NCBI RefSeq assembly: GCF_001680005.1
Contig: NC_033564.1
Location: 1,798,001-1,862,000 of the forward strand
DNA: 64,000 nucleotides
From: Plasmodium coatneyi
Taxonomy: Eukaryota > Apicomplexa > Aconoidasida > Haemosporida > Plasmodiidae
Reading direction: 5' to 3'
Under the pieces are notes generated by a model that made no database searches, had not been told where the DNA came from, and saw only the letters and a list, made by a program, of their open reading frames with translations. Every line of letters starts with the position of its first letter. Position 1 is the first letter of the stretch. This document shows, one piece after another, positions 40,162 through 52,584 of this stretch. The position numbers and the translations under genes were made by a program.

Positions 40162-43100
40162 ATGTCGATTCCGTTACTTGGAGTTACGTCACATGGTTTC
40201 ATTTTGTTCCATTCATTTTTATTTCCATTCCTACCAAAGCTGAGAAAAAGAGTACTCGAATGGCTAGCCAAAGACCGTGGGAAAAAACAAACCGATAAGG
40301 AAGATACCGAGAATATGAGCATGTCTTACTGGTTTAGCCTGAACCTCCTCCTGACGTATCTGATTTATAAGAATGATGAGTACTCCAGTTATGCTTCCCT
40401 GGTTCACCTGAATTTATTGCAGGTGGGAGGACTGTGTGGAAAATAGGGCAACACATGCGAACACGCCGTGTTGTCGTTCTGTTATGAGGGGGGGCTAGCA
40501 GGGGTGATTAGTTTCTCAGCACCATCTCTGTACCCTGTTCATTGCATTGCGTATGCACATTTCTGCGTGCCGCCTCACCCCCTTTCAGTGGATGCAGCTT
40601 GACAAGAGAAGGTTACACTTCCGCCTTTTTACACTGAAAGGAATCCTGAAGCGGTTCCTGACTTGCTCCTTCTACTTCAACGACAAGGAAATGGCGAAAG
40701 TGAAGAAGGTGGACAGCGAGGACGAGAAAAATGGTACGTCTATTTTGGCGCCGAAAGAGGGAAGAATGGCTGATGCGACGCGCGTGAGCAGTGTGCATGC
40801 CGCGGTTATATGCATAAACTGACCACACATATGCACCGAAGGAGTAGTTTTCTCATTTCTTCCATGCCTGATTTTTCCCTTTTCCGAAGAGAACGAATGG
40901 ATTGTCCTAAAAAATGTATTCATGGCTCTACACGAAAGCATAGAATACCTAGATGTAAGCAACTTGGTCAACATAAACGACAAGAATTGTATCTTCGAGT
41001 TAATCAAATTTTTTCTCGAGTTGGTAAAAAAGCCACTAATTCATTGTATCCATATTTTATGCATTAACTACCTGATGAGAATAGTGGGAAGATGTTACGA
41101 CTTGAGGTTTTCCTACAACATCAACGTGGAGCTCTATGACATCGGCCCGGAGGTAAATATCTTCGTCAAAATAGTGAACCTAATTTTTGCAAAGATATTA
41201 ATTCTCTTGAAGGAGACACGGGTCGAAGAGAGTACATACTGTGTGGATCACATCAACAAAATGAACAGCTTAATTATTTTATTTTTCACGAACGTTGTAA
41301 ACAGTTGCATTCGGGTCATTGTTCCGCAAGTGTTGTTTAACGAGAAGATGAAGCGGGATTACCTGTCTGCCAGGGAAGGGACTTTAGCTGTGGAGAGTCA
41401 AGTGTGCTTCGAGGACCAAGTGGTGGCAAACGCATGTAAGGGAAAAACGCGCTGCATGGCGGGACCGATGTAGTAAATGGGCGAATGGCCACTTAAATTG
41501 TCTCCTCCAATTTGTGCACCTTTTCTCCTTCCGCGTCTCAGGCAATCCCGTGTTCTCCTTCATCGAAATATTTATCATTAACAACCATGACTGGAGCGAA
41601 AGGAACCTGTTCCTCGAGTTAATCAAAACGTTAGTAAAGTTGTGCAGGAAAATAGAAAGCAAATACAACGTCATGCGGATCATATGCGATGAGTACATGC
41701 TGTTCCTTAAAGGGGACGACAGTAAAAAGAGGGATGCCAGATTTTTGGACAAGAACTACTTAAAGGTTAGGAAGATTAGCAGGAAGAGGATCGACTCCAG
41801 TGCATCGTTCACGCTCGAGGATGATTGCAGCTCGTCAGTTTGCTCCGAGTCGGAGGAAGAGCATGACACAACGGAGGACACATCCCCTGGCGCATCGGCT
41901 GACGAAGCAGACACGGCCGACCCGGCCGACCCCACGGAGGAAAATGGGGAAGACCTCCCCCCGAGAGTGACACAAAGAGGAAGAAAAAAACAAACAAGTG
42001 GGCATCGAAAAATAAGATACAAAACAAGAGAAAGTCCACCCTTGTAGTGGATCAAAAAACGTATTCCATCACCTACGAGTCGGTCATGGTTAGGTACCTA
42101 AATATCCTCATAAAATATATCAACTGCGAAAAGTATCAAATAAGGGGCATCATTCTGGACCTATTTTTAGCATTAATGAAGAAAAAAAAAACGAACAAAA
42201 ATGAGTCGATTTTTTTGAAATTATTTAAATTATTTTTGGAAAGGTTAGAAGACCCTAACATGGTTGTCAGGGCAAAGGCCCTATCCATTTTAGGAATCTT
42301 AACGAATAGAAAATATCACGACAATAATTCACTTGTGTATAAATTTATATTTAACAAAACGAAGGAGAAAATTAACATGTACAAAATTATATCGGGAAAT
42401 ATTTTCAGTCATAAAAGTAACATCCGGAAATTGACGGTGCAGTATATAGAGGCCATTTTTGAAACGCTGATAGGGAAAAAACTAAGCTATAAATTATTCC
42501 TAATTTTTATTTCCAATTATATGTACTGCTTATCCTTAGACGCCATGTCATCTGTGAGAAGACAAGTTCTTCTGACGGTTAATAATTTGTTTGTCAATGC
42601 AAGTGAAGATGTGTATGTAGCGAAGATGTGGCTGTCCATCATCTTGGCGGCCATAACGGATATAGAAGAGACGGTAAAAGATGAAGCCATTTCAATTTTC
42701 TTAAATACATTCATAAAATCTGCGTTTCAGTGCCCCATTTTGAAGACAAGCGAGAAAAGAATAAAGGAAGTTTTGGACAAAAATAAACTTACATATTTTA
42801 GGGCAACTCATCAACCTTGGTCGCTCTGTTCGAGGAGGCAAACCCATCCGGGGGATGCTGATCCAGAGGGGGGGTCCACATTTACCAGGGGGATGATAAT
42901 ACCCCCCGAGGGAGACCCCAAATATAGGGAAGAAAAAAGCAAAAGCGAAAGGAAGGATAACATAGACGAGTGCGACAAAAATAACAACGGAGTGCTGCTT
43001 CTTATAGACACATGGAAGACCCACTTCGGTGAAGACGTAAGAAACTATTTTCTAACCCTGCTCAGGACTATGACCAAATACGACTTGCAAAACTTCAACC

Positions 43101-45250
43101 TGATAATTTTTTGTCTCAGGCGGAAGAAGAATAACAGTTTAGAAGAATTTATCAGTCTGCTGAACTCCTTTATGTACAACCTGCGCTACTTTTCCATCAA
43201 CATGTGGAACATTTTCCTGCTCGATTTTGTCATAGAATTATCGAAGGAGTACCGGCATAGTGTGGACATAGGGAATGTTCTCTTCCTCCTGAGCAGGTGC
43301 TACAGGGTGTATCTGCTGAGCGGCCCTGCGGGGGGACCCATCCGAATGGATAGCAATAATCGCATTGATGGGGGCGAAGTGGGCAAGGAAAACATGGTTG
43401 GTGACCGCCTAACTGAGGAACCCACGGATGGCATCCTCACGAAGGACGACATACTAGGCGAGGTGAACACGTGCAGCAAAGGGGTCCTAAAAAACATCAT
43501 GCTGAAGCTTTTCACCATCGTTTATAATTTGCTAGACACGATAGAAGAGCTGAATGAAGATTTTATGAAAAATTTAGAGCACGCCATTTTTCACTTCAAT
43601 TGTCCTCTATGTCTAATTTACATTATTTTGAACATCCTGATTAAGAAGAAAAAAGACAACGTGAGCGAATTTATCGAAAAACTAAAATATAAGATCTGTT
43701 TCTTCTTCGAAATTGTAGAATCTGTTCCGCATGATATGGTTTTCTGCAACATTTTAATCACGTTCATATTTCTGATGAAGCATTTTAAGAAGGGGGATAT
43801 GATGCCGTTTCTAACCACAGTTAGTCAGAAGTTAAGAAAAATCTACGACCAGGCAGTAAGCAATGGGGCAGACGACAATAACAGTATCATGGTAAGGAAC
43901 TGCATCTACCTAACGCAGAGTGTTTTATTAATAGACAAGGGGGTAAACGTGAGGAACGATTTATTTCTAAGCATCGAAAGGGATTTAAAAAATGGCAACA
44001 CCTCCATGAATATACTGAACAATCTAATCATCCTGACTTACTACATGATCATAAATTTCGGAAGCTCATGCAACAAATTTGTGTACATTTTGCTGCGCTT
44101 TTTCAAACATGAAAATAGTTTTATCCGTTATTTGTCCTTTTATATGATATCCAAATTAATATCCGAGGATTACATAAAATTTAGCAACCATTTTTTCTTC
44201 GCCTTTTTGTACCTCCTGGCGGATAAGAACGAAACGATACAGAAGCAGTCCCTGTCCGTTTTTAAACACATCCTTTTGATATACAACAAGGCGAACCTAA
44301 TCAACTATATCATTGAGTTCATTTTTGTGCTCAACAACTTTTACCAATTCAAACTCAGCAAGCATCTTGCCAACATGGGCAACAGTTACGAAATAAAAGA
44401 CAAGAAGGACCGGTACATCATATACCACTTTCTGCTTGAAAACCTAAACAATAGTGAGAAGTTCTCTCTCCAGCAGAAGCTGATTAATGACTATCTAATA
44501 CAGTATGTCTATAATTACGATAACTTTTACTTCTGCGAAGAAGACATGAATGAGAAAAAAAACGGGAATAGGAGAAATGTAATCCCCTTGAATGATGAAG
44601 ATAATGAGGGGGCCGTTCTACAAGATGTCCTAAATATCCTATCATCCAAATTAATGAAAATAAAAATAAAAAAAGATTTTACCAAATTGGAGGAAAAAAA
44701 CAAAAATCTCAAATTTAAAAATGTGGAGAATAGTGTTAAAGTTCTTAACGACTTAATGAAAAATATTTTAAAAAAAAACACCCTCCCGATTTTGCTATCC
44801 CTCAGGGCAATTATGCTGAAGGCAAAATCCTTCTTCTACAAGCACATAAACAATTTAATTATTTACCTTTGTCTGGATTATAGAGATGCTCTAGATGACC
44901 TAATCCCCGAGGTGCACGTTAGAAATGAGCTAGCCAATGACTTACAAAATTTCATCTACCTAGACTTAATCCAACTGCACACTGATCAGGATGACCCCTT
45001 TCGGAAGAACAACAAAGTCGTTAATATTAACGTCAATTTTCTGGAGCTGTCTCAGAACCAGGTTATCGAGGAGAACCGGGAACGGGAACACCAACTCGAG
45101 ATGGAGAAAAGGTCTGCCGCGGATTACCAACACAGCGACAGCGAAAGCGACTACGACGAGGTCCACAATGTGCTCCACGGGATTCACGACGTTCGGGGGG
45201 GCTCCTCCAAAAAAAAGAGGGGGCGACGTAGGCGTGAAAATTTAACTTAA
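40162..45250 (+). CDS. Condensin-2 complex subunit D3 (HEAT repeat), with apparent frameshift
   Basis: Assembled exons are 40162-40422, 40589-40733, 40890-41435 and 41542-45250. All introns are GT-AG and the phases fit. The total is 4,661 bases, one short of a multiple of three: the frame breaks at a run of six C (41957-41962), between an acidic stretch (NGEDLPP) and a basic one (SDTKRKKKTNKW). One base is missing relative to a continuous frame, in which the protein would be about 1,553 residues, near the size of animal CAP-D3. The region MSSVRRQVLLTVNNLF, AKMWLSIILAAITDIEETV and KDEAISIFLNTF follows the HEAT pattern of condensin II D3 (basic pair, then W, then E-T-V). The C-terminus is basic (SKKKRGRRRRENLT). 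The role would be mitotic chromosome structure. The frameshift may be a homopolymer sequencing error or a true mutation. Confidence 0.82.
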
Positions 45251-45364
45251 TCACCATTCATGGGCACGGCACAAGGGGCATTATATGGGGAAGCTTTCCC
45301 GTGGTGCCCCCAACTTCGGACCGAAGCCGGCACATGCGTCTTCCGCCTTCTCCGAGCACCTGCG

Positions 45365-45733
45365 TTACTTCTTCTTGGCCTCCTTTGTGTTCAAAAACTT
45401 GAGGTTGTTGTTTGTGGAGGCGCACATCTTCTTGGCCATTTCCTCAATTTTGTCTATCTTGACCAGCTTGCTTTTCTGAGAAGGGGGAAAAACCAAAGTG
45501 CGTTACGAATATATGAGCGCATGTATGCACGTATGTATGTATAAACGCAGGTAGGTGCATCTTTATACACGCCACGCGCTGGCCACAATGTGCACGCACA
45601 AATATATGCACGTGCTAACCTTCCTCAAACTTTTGACGTCAATTTTTTCCTTATTCTTTTTGGCCTTCTTCGACTTGTTCTTCCGTTCCGTTATCTTAGT
45701 CTTCTTCACCTTGACCTTTAAGTTCTGCACCAT
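45365..45733 (-). CDS. Small lysine-rich protein, two exons
   Basis: The exons are 45733-45620 and 45475-45365. The 144-base intron has donor GTTAGC and acceptor CCCCCTTCTCAG and is phase 0. The product is 74 residues. Exon 1 encodes a very basic helix (MVQNLKVKVKKTKITERKNK onwards) and exon 2 encodes KSKLVKIDKIEEMAKKMCAS, then TNNNLKFLNTKEAKKK. The exact phase fit, the good pyrimidine tract and the coding-like second exon support it. The composition suggests a nucleolar or ribosome-assembly protein, but this is inference from charge only. Its stop is 115 bases from the condensin stop, in a convergent arrangement. Confidence 0.78.
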
Positions 45734-46023
45734 TTTCTTTTTTTTATTATCGTTTAAGTTGCCTTTCTGACGTACTTCCAAGAGGGGCCCTTTTCCCTTG
45801 CGATTTGCGCGCTTGCGTATAGCAGCGCAGTAATGTAAAATCAAGCGGGCAACACGGAAATTGTGCCGTCCAGTTTATGCAAAAAGGGGTAGCCTGTTCC
45901 TACCTCTGTAAATATTTTTAAAACATCTCAAAAGTTATCACAAAAAGTGGGCAAAAAAAAATAACCATAATATGCGCCAACGGGGGACGCTACATTTCCG
46001 CAGAACGAACTAGCCAAAAATAT

Positions 46024-46059
<36 letters not shown>

Positions 46060-46369
46060 TATGCACAAGCCTCGCAAAACGGTATTCTACTTTGTAAGAC
46101 TTGAAATGAGGTGGGAACAATTTGGGGTCCACCACCCCCCGTTCTTTCGAAATGTTTTAACATACGGGTTTTTTTTTTTCCTGCTTTTTGGCCAATTCGC
46201 AGAAAGTGGCCTATGTTTGCGGCCCTTCCGTGGGGGCGAATTTATGCAAACGCATGCCACTGTATGGAGGAAAATACATACCTTTTTTTTTTTTTTTTGG
46301 AAACATAAAGATACCCCCTTCCACGAATGCACTAGCACGTGCGTGATTCTCCCCTAGCGGCGAACAATT
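45734..46369. other. Divergent intergenic region
   Basis: This region lies between the lysine-rich gene (-) and a small plus-strand gene. It has an A tract at 46027-46056 and T tracts at 46169-46178 and 46282-46297. No other feature is seen. Confidence 0.55.
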
Positions 46370-46837
46370 ATGAACGAGAAAATCCCAGACCTGATTGTGG
46401 GGCACGAAAAAAAGGAAAAGGAGAGGTTACGGAGAACGAGAAGAAAAAAAAACACCAACAATTACATACACAGGAGGGACAAGTACAGCTTTATATACTT
46501 CCTCTTTTTACATAATAAAAACAACCCCGTTGAAATTAGAACCAACAATTTCGATGTTTTAAAAGGCGAAATTAGCGAAATAAAAAAATACCCGAGTAAC
46601 AACAAACTAAAGGGAGTCATCCTTACGAACGTCATAAAAAAGTGTTCCATCGACAAATTTACATTTAAGAAGGTATACATTTCTTTGGCAAATATTCGCT
46701 CCTGTGTACCAGTTGGTAGCCATGGGAATACAAAAGTAGCCGGAAGGGGAAAGACAATCTCGAGCGTCATTATCAACGGGTATAAAAATTTAATGGTGAA
46801 TGAGATATATGAAAAGTTTAAAAAAATTGGGGGGTAG
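46370..46837 (+). CDS. Small basic protein of unknown function
   Basis: This is a 155-residue frame, MNEKIPDLIVGHEKKEKERL onwards. It has a Lys/Arg-rich segment at 13-36, then a mixed, fold-like part (KYSFIYFLFLHNKNNPVEI, GEISEIKKYPSNNKLKGVIL, KFTFKKVYISLANIRSCVPV, VNEIYEKFKKIGG). Codon choice and amino-acid mixture look coding, unlike neighbouring frames. An upstream in-frame TAG marks the start. I do not recognise a family. It could be an organellar or RNA-associated protein given its charge, but there is no direct evidence. Confidence 0.6.
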   Translation: MNEKIPDLIVGHEKKEKERLRRTRRKKNTNNYIHRRDKYSFIYFLFLHNKNNPVEIRTNNFDVLKGEISEIKKYPSNNKLKGVILTNVIKKCSIDKFTFKKVYISLANIRSCVPVGSHGNTKVAGRGKTISSVIINGYKNLMVNEIYEKFKKIGG

Positions 46838-47719
46838 GCGAAGGAAGCCAAGTGAAACGTAACATAGCGTAACGTGTAGGTAGCGTTAGAGGTTATAGCA
46901 AAATATGCGCGATGCATGAGGAAAGTCTACACTAGACAGCTGGGCTACCCCGCAGCGCCTTGTCAAAATAAGCCTGTAATTACCAAACTACAGTTATGCC
47001 TTAAAAGGAACACCCCTTGTCGTAACGCCGTCCAACCAAATCGATCCTTCACAATATAGCTTGAGAGGTGTACATCTCTGAAATGAAAAATTACTCCACG
47101 AATTGGAAGACGCACAATGGGCCCAGCAAAACGGCTGAATTGTCGGAGACATTCCTAAAAGAGTACCATTTTTAAGTGCCGCCTCGCAGGCTCAAATGCC
47201 TCTTCATTTTTGCGCAGCTCCACGCAAAACGGTTGTTCCATTTTTACGATTTTCACAATTTTTATAATTTTTTTTTTTTTGTGCTCTGCTTCTTCATTTG
47301 AAATAGTTTTTCTTTTTTTTCTAATTTAAAAAAAAATTTAAAGATTAATAAAAAAAAAAAAAAATAAAGAACACAATTTAAGCATGTATAGACAGCTCCA
47401 TGATATATATACATATTTATGTGTATATATATATGTATATATGTTTACTGTGGTGGAAATGGCGAAACGTATTTGTAAATATATTGACCACTCCCCTTTT
47501 GGTAATATCTTTTTGTGCTTTCCTCAAGTGAAATCTATAATTTGCAAATCCATTAACGCTAATGCATTTTTCGTTGGGTGAATTTTATTAAAAAAAAAAA
47601 AAAATGAAAAAAAAAAAGGACAATAAAATGACATTTTGTGTGGGGGGCTGTACACATGGCTCCACGTTCACAAGATGAAGGGGAATATGGCTTTCCTGTT
47701 TCTGTACAAAGGGGATGGG

Positions 47720-47750
<31 letters not shown>

Positions 47751-47836
47751 GGTGAAATGTGTGTAACGGATGCATCGCAAAGGTCTACTAATTTTGGCAC
47801 ACCTATATGTAGGTGTACACAATTGCGGAGGTGGTG
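46838..47836. other. Convergent intergenic region, no gene recognised
   Basis: The 3' ends of the small basic gene and the enoyl-CoA reductase gene face each other. The region has poly(A) at 47351-47363, 47589-47603 and 47720-47748, poly(T) at 47269-47280, and a TATATG-rich block at 47403-47445. No RNA gene was identified. Confidence 0.55.
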
Positions 47837-49455
47837 TTACTTGGGGTAATTGGGAAACTCCCTCTTATAATTGTTGTGTTTCTTCAGTGCCCAAATGGCC
47901 ATCTGCGTCGTGGCGACTATGCTGAAGAGGTAGCCTGGAAAAGAAGGGGGATTAGAAATGGGGGGAGTATATATCAATAATGGTCTATAAAACACTTTTC
48001 CATGTTGTCTCCAATACGCAGACTCATCTCCGTGACAACATTCACACGGGGGAGAGGGGTTGTTCCTTCTACGGCAAAGTCATTTTCAATTCCTCACCCG
48101 TTAATGTATTTATTATGAGGGCGAATATAATCCATATTAACGACTCATAAAAATAATTTGCGCATGAAATGTAGTTAAAGCCATATCCGTGGGGTATCCC
48201 TCTGTTTTTGGTACCTTTGGAAAAGGGGGAAGTAAAAGGGTAGTTATATAGCAATGCAGGAGGGGGATGAGTAAACGGGGGGTGGCCACCCATACGTGGG
48301 GAAAAGGTGCTTCCACGCCGTAATTGCAATGACACACTGCACAGGATGCAGAATGAAGGCCTCACCCCTTGGTCTTAAATTTCTTAATATCAGATGGCAC
48401 TTTAAATTTAGAAACTCCAGAATCTGCAAAAAAAGAAAAAGGAGATGGTGGTAACATATGAAGAAGTAAATATGTTCACCTTTGCTCTCTTTTTTTTTTT
48501 TTTTTAGCGAGGAAGACGGATAAATGTTCCATGGGGAAATAGCACGTTTTTCATTTTTAGAGGCTCACAAAAGGATGAAGACTTACTAATAAGACACAAA
48601 AAAAAGAATAGACGATGACTGGTTTTGTTTCTAAATTGTATGGTTTGTAAAGGGGGTGAAATAAATAGTAGCCAATACTTACGCCACATAATAACCTGAA
48701 AATGGAGATGCGAAAGTAGGGGGTGAAAAAAATGAGGGGGTGTGCGAATGTGGCTCTCTACAGAGGGGGGTCCAATAACCCCCCAAAGCAACACTATGTC
48801 GCTGAATCGATTAACTCTAAACACGACTACGGCAAACACTGTCACCCGTGGGGAGCATATACCAGTAGTGGCCGCAATTTATGGGAACCCTCCTTATAGG
48901 CATCGTGGCATTGCTAAATCGATGTACAAACATAGATTCGAATTCTCGCTTTAAAAAGTGGAACAACAAAAACCACAAGGATAGGCTGTAATCGGGGGGA
49001 AGGGAAAATAAAATAATAAAATAAAAAGAGATAACCTTAGGCACGTACTCGTTGTGGTGACCGCGAAACGAGCTGTCGAGCGCACACTCACATTTGAATG
49101 ATGTGTTTATTTTTGTTGGACTGGGGGTAAACACATTTGTCACAGAAGTAAAAAAATGGAAAGATAAAAATGGGTCCCAGGTATTCTATCACGTAAACTA
49201 GTCGCCATGATATTTGAACGCCTGCAATGGGGGAAGTGGTGGTGGTGGATCGTGTGATGTAACGTGTTGGGGTGTTAATTAAGGGGGAGGAATTGATGAG
49301 GCTCCACTTAGAAGACGTCTATTCCAGTATAATGACGCCAAAGCACGTGAATGTGCCCCTACCGAGATCCTTAAATATTAGAATGTCACTGTCTTTTACT
49401 CCATTTTCATTGAACGTGCCACTTTTTAGAGTCTTCCCCGCGGCTGCGCAAATTG

Positions 49456-49487
<32 letters not shown>

Positions 49488-49991
49488 GATAAAGCACAGC
49501 GATAAGGTCGTTGGCCAGGCGAGCAATGCCCCTTTCCACCACGTATCGCTGCAACGGGAACAAACGCTCTGGCACGGGGGGTCCCTTCCTCCAGATGCTC
49601 CACTTTCCCCATCTCACAATTTTATGTTGTCCCTTCATGTTCGAGACAAACACATATATATATATCATTTGCGTGCGTAAAAATTGTACCACTGTCTAAA
49701 TTCCACTTCTGCCTCTCGGGGTAGTAATGATCTAGAAAAAAGAATATGGGAGGGGGTGGAAAAAAAAATTGCACAGATGTTTTTCTTCACTCTGTTACGT
49801 TGTATGCCGTTAACAGTGGCAGCCATGTTGCAAACCGTGGGGGATGGTCGACAGAACCCATGTCCACCTCTCTCCCTCCGTTCCTTACACTTCTTGTAGT
49901 ATATTTCCTTGAACTGATCAATGGTGGTTGACGGACTTATGTCAAAGCAGTCTATAAACTTCCCGTTCCTCTTTTTCAAAATTACCTTCAT
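47837..49991 (-). CDS. Very-long-chain enoyl-CoA reductase (TSC13/TECR family), nine exons
   Basis: This is the last-step reductase of fatty-acid elongation in the ER membrane. The nine exons are 49991-49889, 49731-49693, 49443-49363, 49221-49092, 48985-48863, 48695-48587, 48423-48366, 48214-48098 and 47934-47837. All are GT-AG with consistent phase, 858 bases and 285 residues. The N-terminal ubiquitin-like domain shows YHYYPERQKWNLD, TAGKTLKSG and SDILIFKDLG, followed by VQISWRLVYVIEYLGP at the first membrane segment. The steroid-reductase-like core shows ESMFVHRFSNATMP (conserved HRFS and MP), YYLFHPLYKP, CHLILRNLRPRG, GYGFNYISCANYFYE (N-Y near the reductase active site) and a final segment ATTQMAIWALKKHNNYKREF. 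The protein stops soon after FPNYP, so the short extra tail of the animal enzyme is missing. All expected motifs are present. Confidence 0.93.
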
Positions 49992-52019
49992 TTTTTTTTT
50001 TTCTTTTTTCAGATTATATTTGTTCTTAAGCCAATTGTAAATAAGCTAATTTCGCTATCTACGTTTTTTGTTAATTAAAATTTTGCGATGAATATTTCTG
50101 TAGGTATCATGTATGACGTGCATTATCTTCCTATGTAGAATAAATCAAAGGGTCATTACTTCAACTTGGTCTTGTGCATGGCGCAGGGGGGGGTTTTGCT
50201 CAGTACCTTTCACACAAGCGCATGTATATTGGTGGTTACACTTATCGAAACCGAGCCCAGGGAGGCAAAGGAAAGTGGAAAGCTGAATACAAAATATTGC
50301 GGGTGCGCGCGTTTGGCTCATTTACAGCTAATACACAAATGTGAGTTATGTATGCACGCCTACGAACACATGTTTGCATAGGATGCTTCATGTGTACATC
50401 CGTGTGCCTGCTACCAGGGGCGCTCTCCCATGCGTGTGGTGCTTAACTGTGTGACGATAATCTGTGGGCCATTTATCCGTATGTTTACTATACACGCATA
50501 TTTATATCCACAGGGGGGAAAAAATAGTCTTCGCGTGAAGTACAAATATGTTCACCCTTGTTCAAAGAGCTCTTCTCACATGCGCAAATATGATGGCATT
50601 TTTTTTCCGTCCTGGGCACAATAGGGGGTAAGGCTTCTTTGTTGTACCTTTGCTGCGTTTATACTGCCTTTCTGCTGCGTTCTTGTTGCGCTTTTGCTAC
50701 TTTTTTTCTTGTTTTATTTTTTTATTTTTTCCCGTAATATGCGCTTTTCATGACACGTTAGTCGGTGCGATTGCATTCTTTCACGGCATGTTTCCCAAAT
50801 GCGTATGCTCGTGGAAAATTTATTTTCTCGCGCTACGATTATGCTACTATGGCAATCGTTTAACCTTTTTTTTTAAATTAAAATCGTTTTGCTTTGTTCG
50901 TTTGTATGTATATTTTTATTGCACTTTTCATATGAACAGAAAAAAAAAAAAAAAAAAAAAAAAAAACCTAAAACGTGTTTAACCTTACATGAGCAACTCA
51001 TCACAATGGCGGACATGGAAATTTTGCGCCATGGCATATTCACATTTTGGGAATAACAACAAAATGGGAAACGGAAAAGAAGGCCGCTCTCGGGAGAACA
51101 GGAGGGTGTACAGCCAAGTCATTGGCAGCGAATTGGCAAAACATACATGTCCATTCCTGTCCCTTCGAAACTGTGAAATGGCTTTTAAAGAAAAAAAAAA
51201 GGAGAAAACGGAAAAGGGGGAAAAAAAAGGAATTAGTTCTCTCATCCCATTTTGTATACCATGCCACATTCAGCATATTCTGACTCCCCTTGTTCTCCCC
51301 AAATGTTCAGGGCAAAGTCGAGATTTAAAACATTTAGCTTTTGAGATGGTTACCATTTTTGTATGTCTGTTTGAGGCCCCTATCTCATTTTGTGCCCAGC
51401 TTGTCTGGCCCCCATCACCATCCCCTTTCTTGAGTTAATTAAAGATTTAGAAATACGGTTGAACTGACGCCCAATGCGACCGACCTTTGAAATGATACTC
51501 CTTCCCCCTGGTCCACCAAATAGACCAGTAAAAACATATTTCACGAAGCACCCCCCCGCTTCTCCCATCAATCAGTTGGTATAATCGTTGCCACCACATT
51601 TGCTACTCCATGTTTATGTCAAATGAGGTGCAAAAAAAAAAAAAAAAAGGAAGTTTAATTATTCGCATGATGGATTATATTTTTTGGCATTCTCTGTTGT
51701 GCAATCAAATGTGTAGTTAACAGTCTATTTGTTCTGCCACCACGGAGCAGCTCACCAATTTGCTGCGTAATACGAGAATAAACAAAAAAAAAAAAAAAAA
51801 AAAAAAAAGTTCGAATGAAAAAATACACATTTAAGAAAAAGCATGTACATATGTGTATGTATGCACAGTAGACACGTCTAATAGGTACATGGGCACTACA
51901 ACGGGTAAAACATCTCACTTTGTGAAATACGCCACTTTTTTGATGTTATTAAAAATGGGAAGGAAAAAATAAATCGGAATTTTTTTTTTTTTTCGCAAAC
52001 ATTTGCTCCCAATTAACCA
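49992..52019. other. Transition region between core genes and variant-antigen island
   Basis: This 2 kb region begins with the enoyl-CoA reductase promoter. It contains A tracts at 50941-50966, 51629-51648 and 51784-51808 and a T tract at 51980-51991. A 149-codon plus-strand frame at 50989-51438 is not convincing because much of it is Lys/Glu runs and no family is recognised. No PIR or SICAvar remnant is visible. Confidence 0.5.
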
Positions 52020-52535
52020 GGTTTAGGGTTTGGGGCTTCTGGGCTTAGGACTTCATGGTTTAGGGTTCAGGGTTTAGGCTTCAGGCTTTAGGCTTTAGGC
52101 TTCAGGCTTTAGGCTTTAGGCTTCAGGCTTTAGGGTTGCGGGTTTAGGCCTATAGGGCTTAGGGTTTAGGCCTTTAGGGTTTAGGTTTAGAGTTTAGTTT
52201 TGGGGTTTACGATTAGGTTTAGAGATCAAGGTTTAGGAATCAGGGGTTAACGTTCATGGTTTAGGGTTCAGGGTTTATGGTTTAGTCTTTAGGTTTCAGG
52301 GTTTAGGGTTTTGGCTGCAGGGTTTAGGGTTTAGCGGCTTACGGTTTAGGGATTAGGCTTCAGGGATTAGGGTTGATGGTTTAGTGTTCAGATTTTAAAG
52401 CTTAGGGCTCAGTTTTTAAGATTGAGGTTTCAGGTCAGTAAGGCTTAGGATTGCAGGTTTTAGCTTTGTAGCGTTTATGTTGTAGTGCTGAGAATTTCAA
52501 GGTTTATAGTTGATTACTCATTTTAAGACGCTAGG
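52020..52535 (+). repeat. Internal telomere-like array 1, G-rich half
   Basis: About 500 bases of degenerate GGGTTTA/GGGTTCA-type units read on the plus strand, with frequent GGCTTCA, GGTTTAGAG and similar variants. The order 5'-TTTAGGG-3' matches the outward strand of a right-hand telomere end. The degeneracy shows it is an old internal array, not a live telomere. Confidence 0.93.
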
Positions 52536-52584
52536 ATTTTGCAGTATAACATTTTCCATTAGCATGTTCTGTAGGAATCTAAAC

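Noticed and set aside
41514..42047. Separate gene upstream of the condensin reading frame
   Set aside because: Its first bases follow a splice acceptor, and its frame continues the HEAT protein up to the C6 run, so it belongs to the same gene.
50989..51438. 149-codon plus-strand frame before the telomere-like array
   Set aside because: It includes Lys/Glu runs from A-rich sequence, matches no family I know and has no supporting splice or context; it may be chance.
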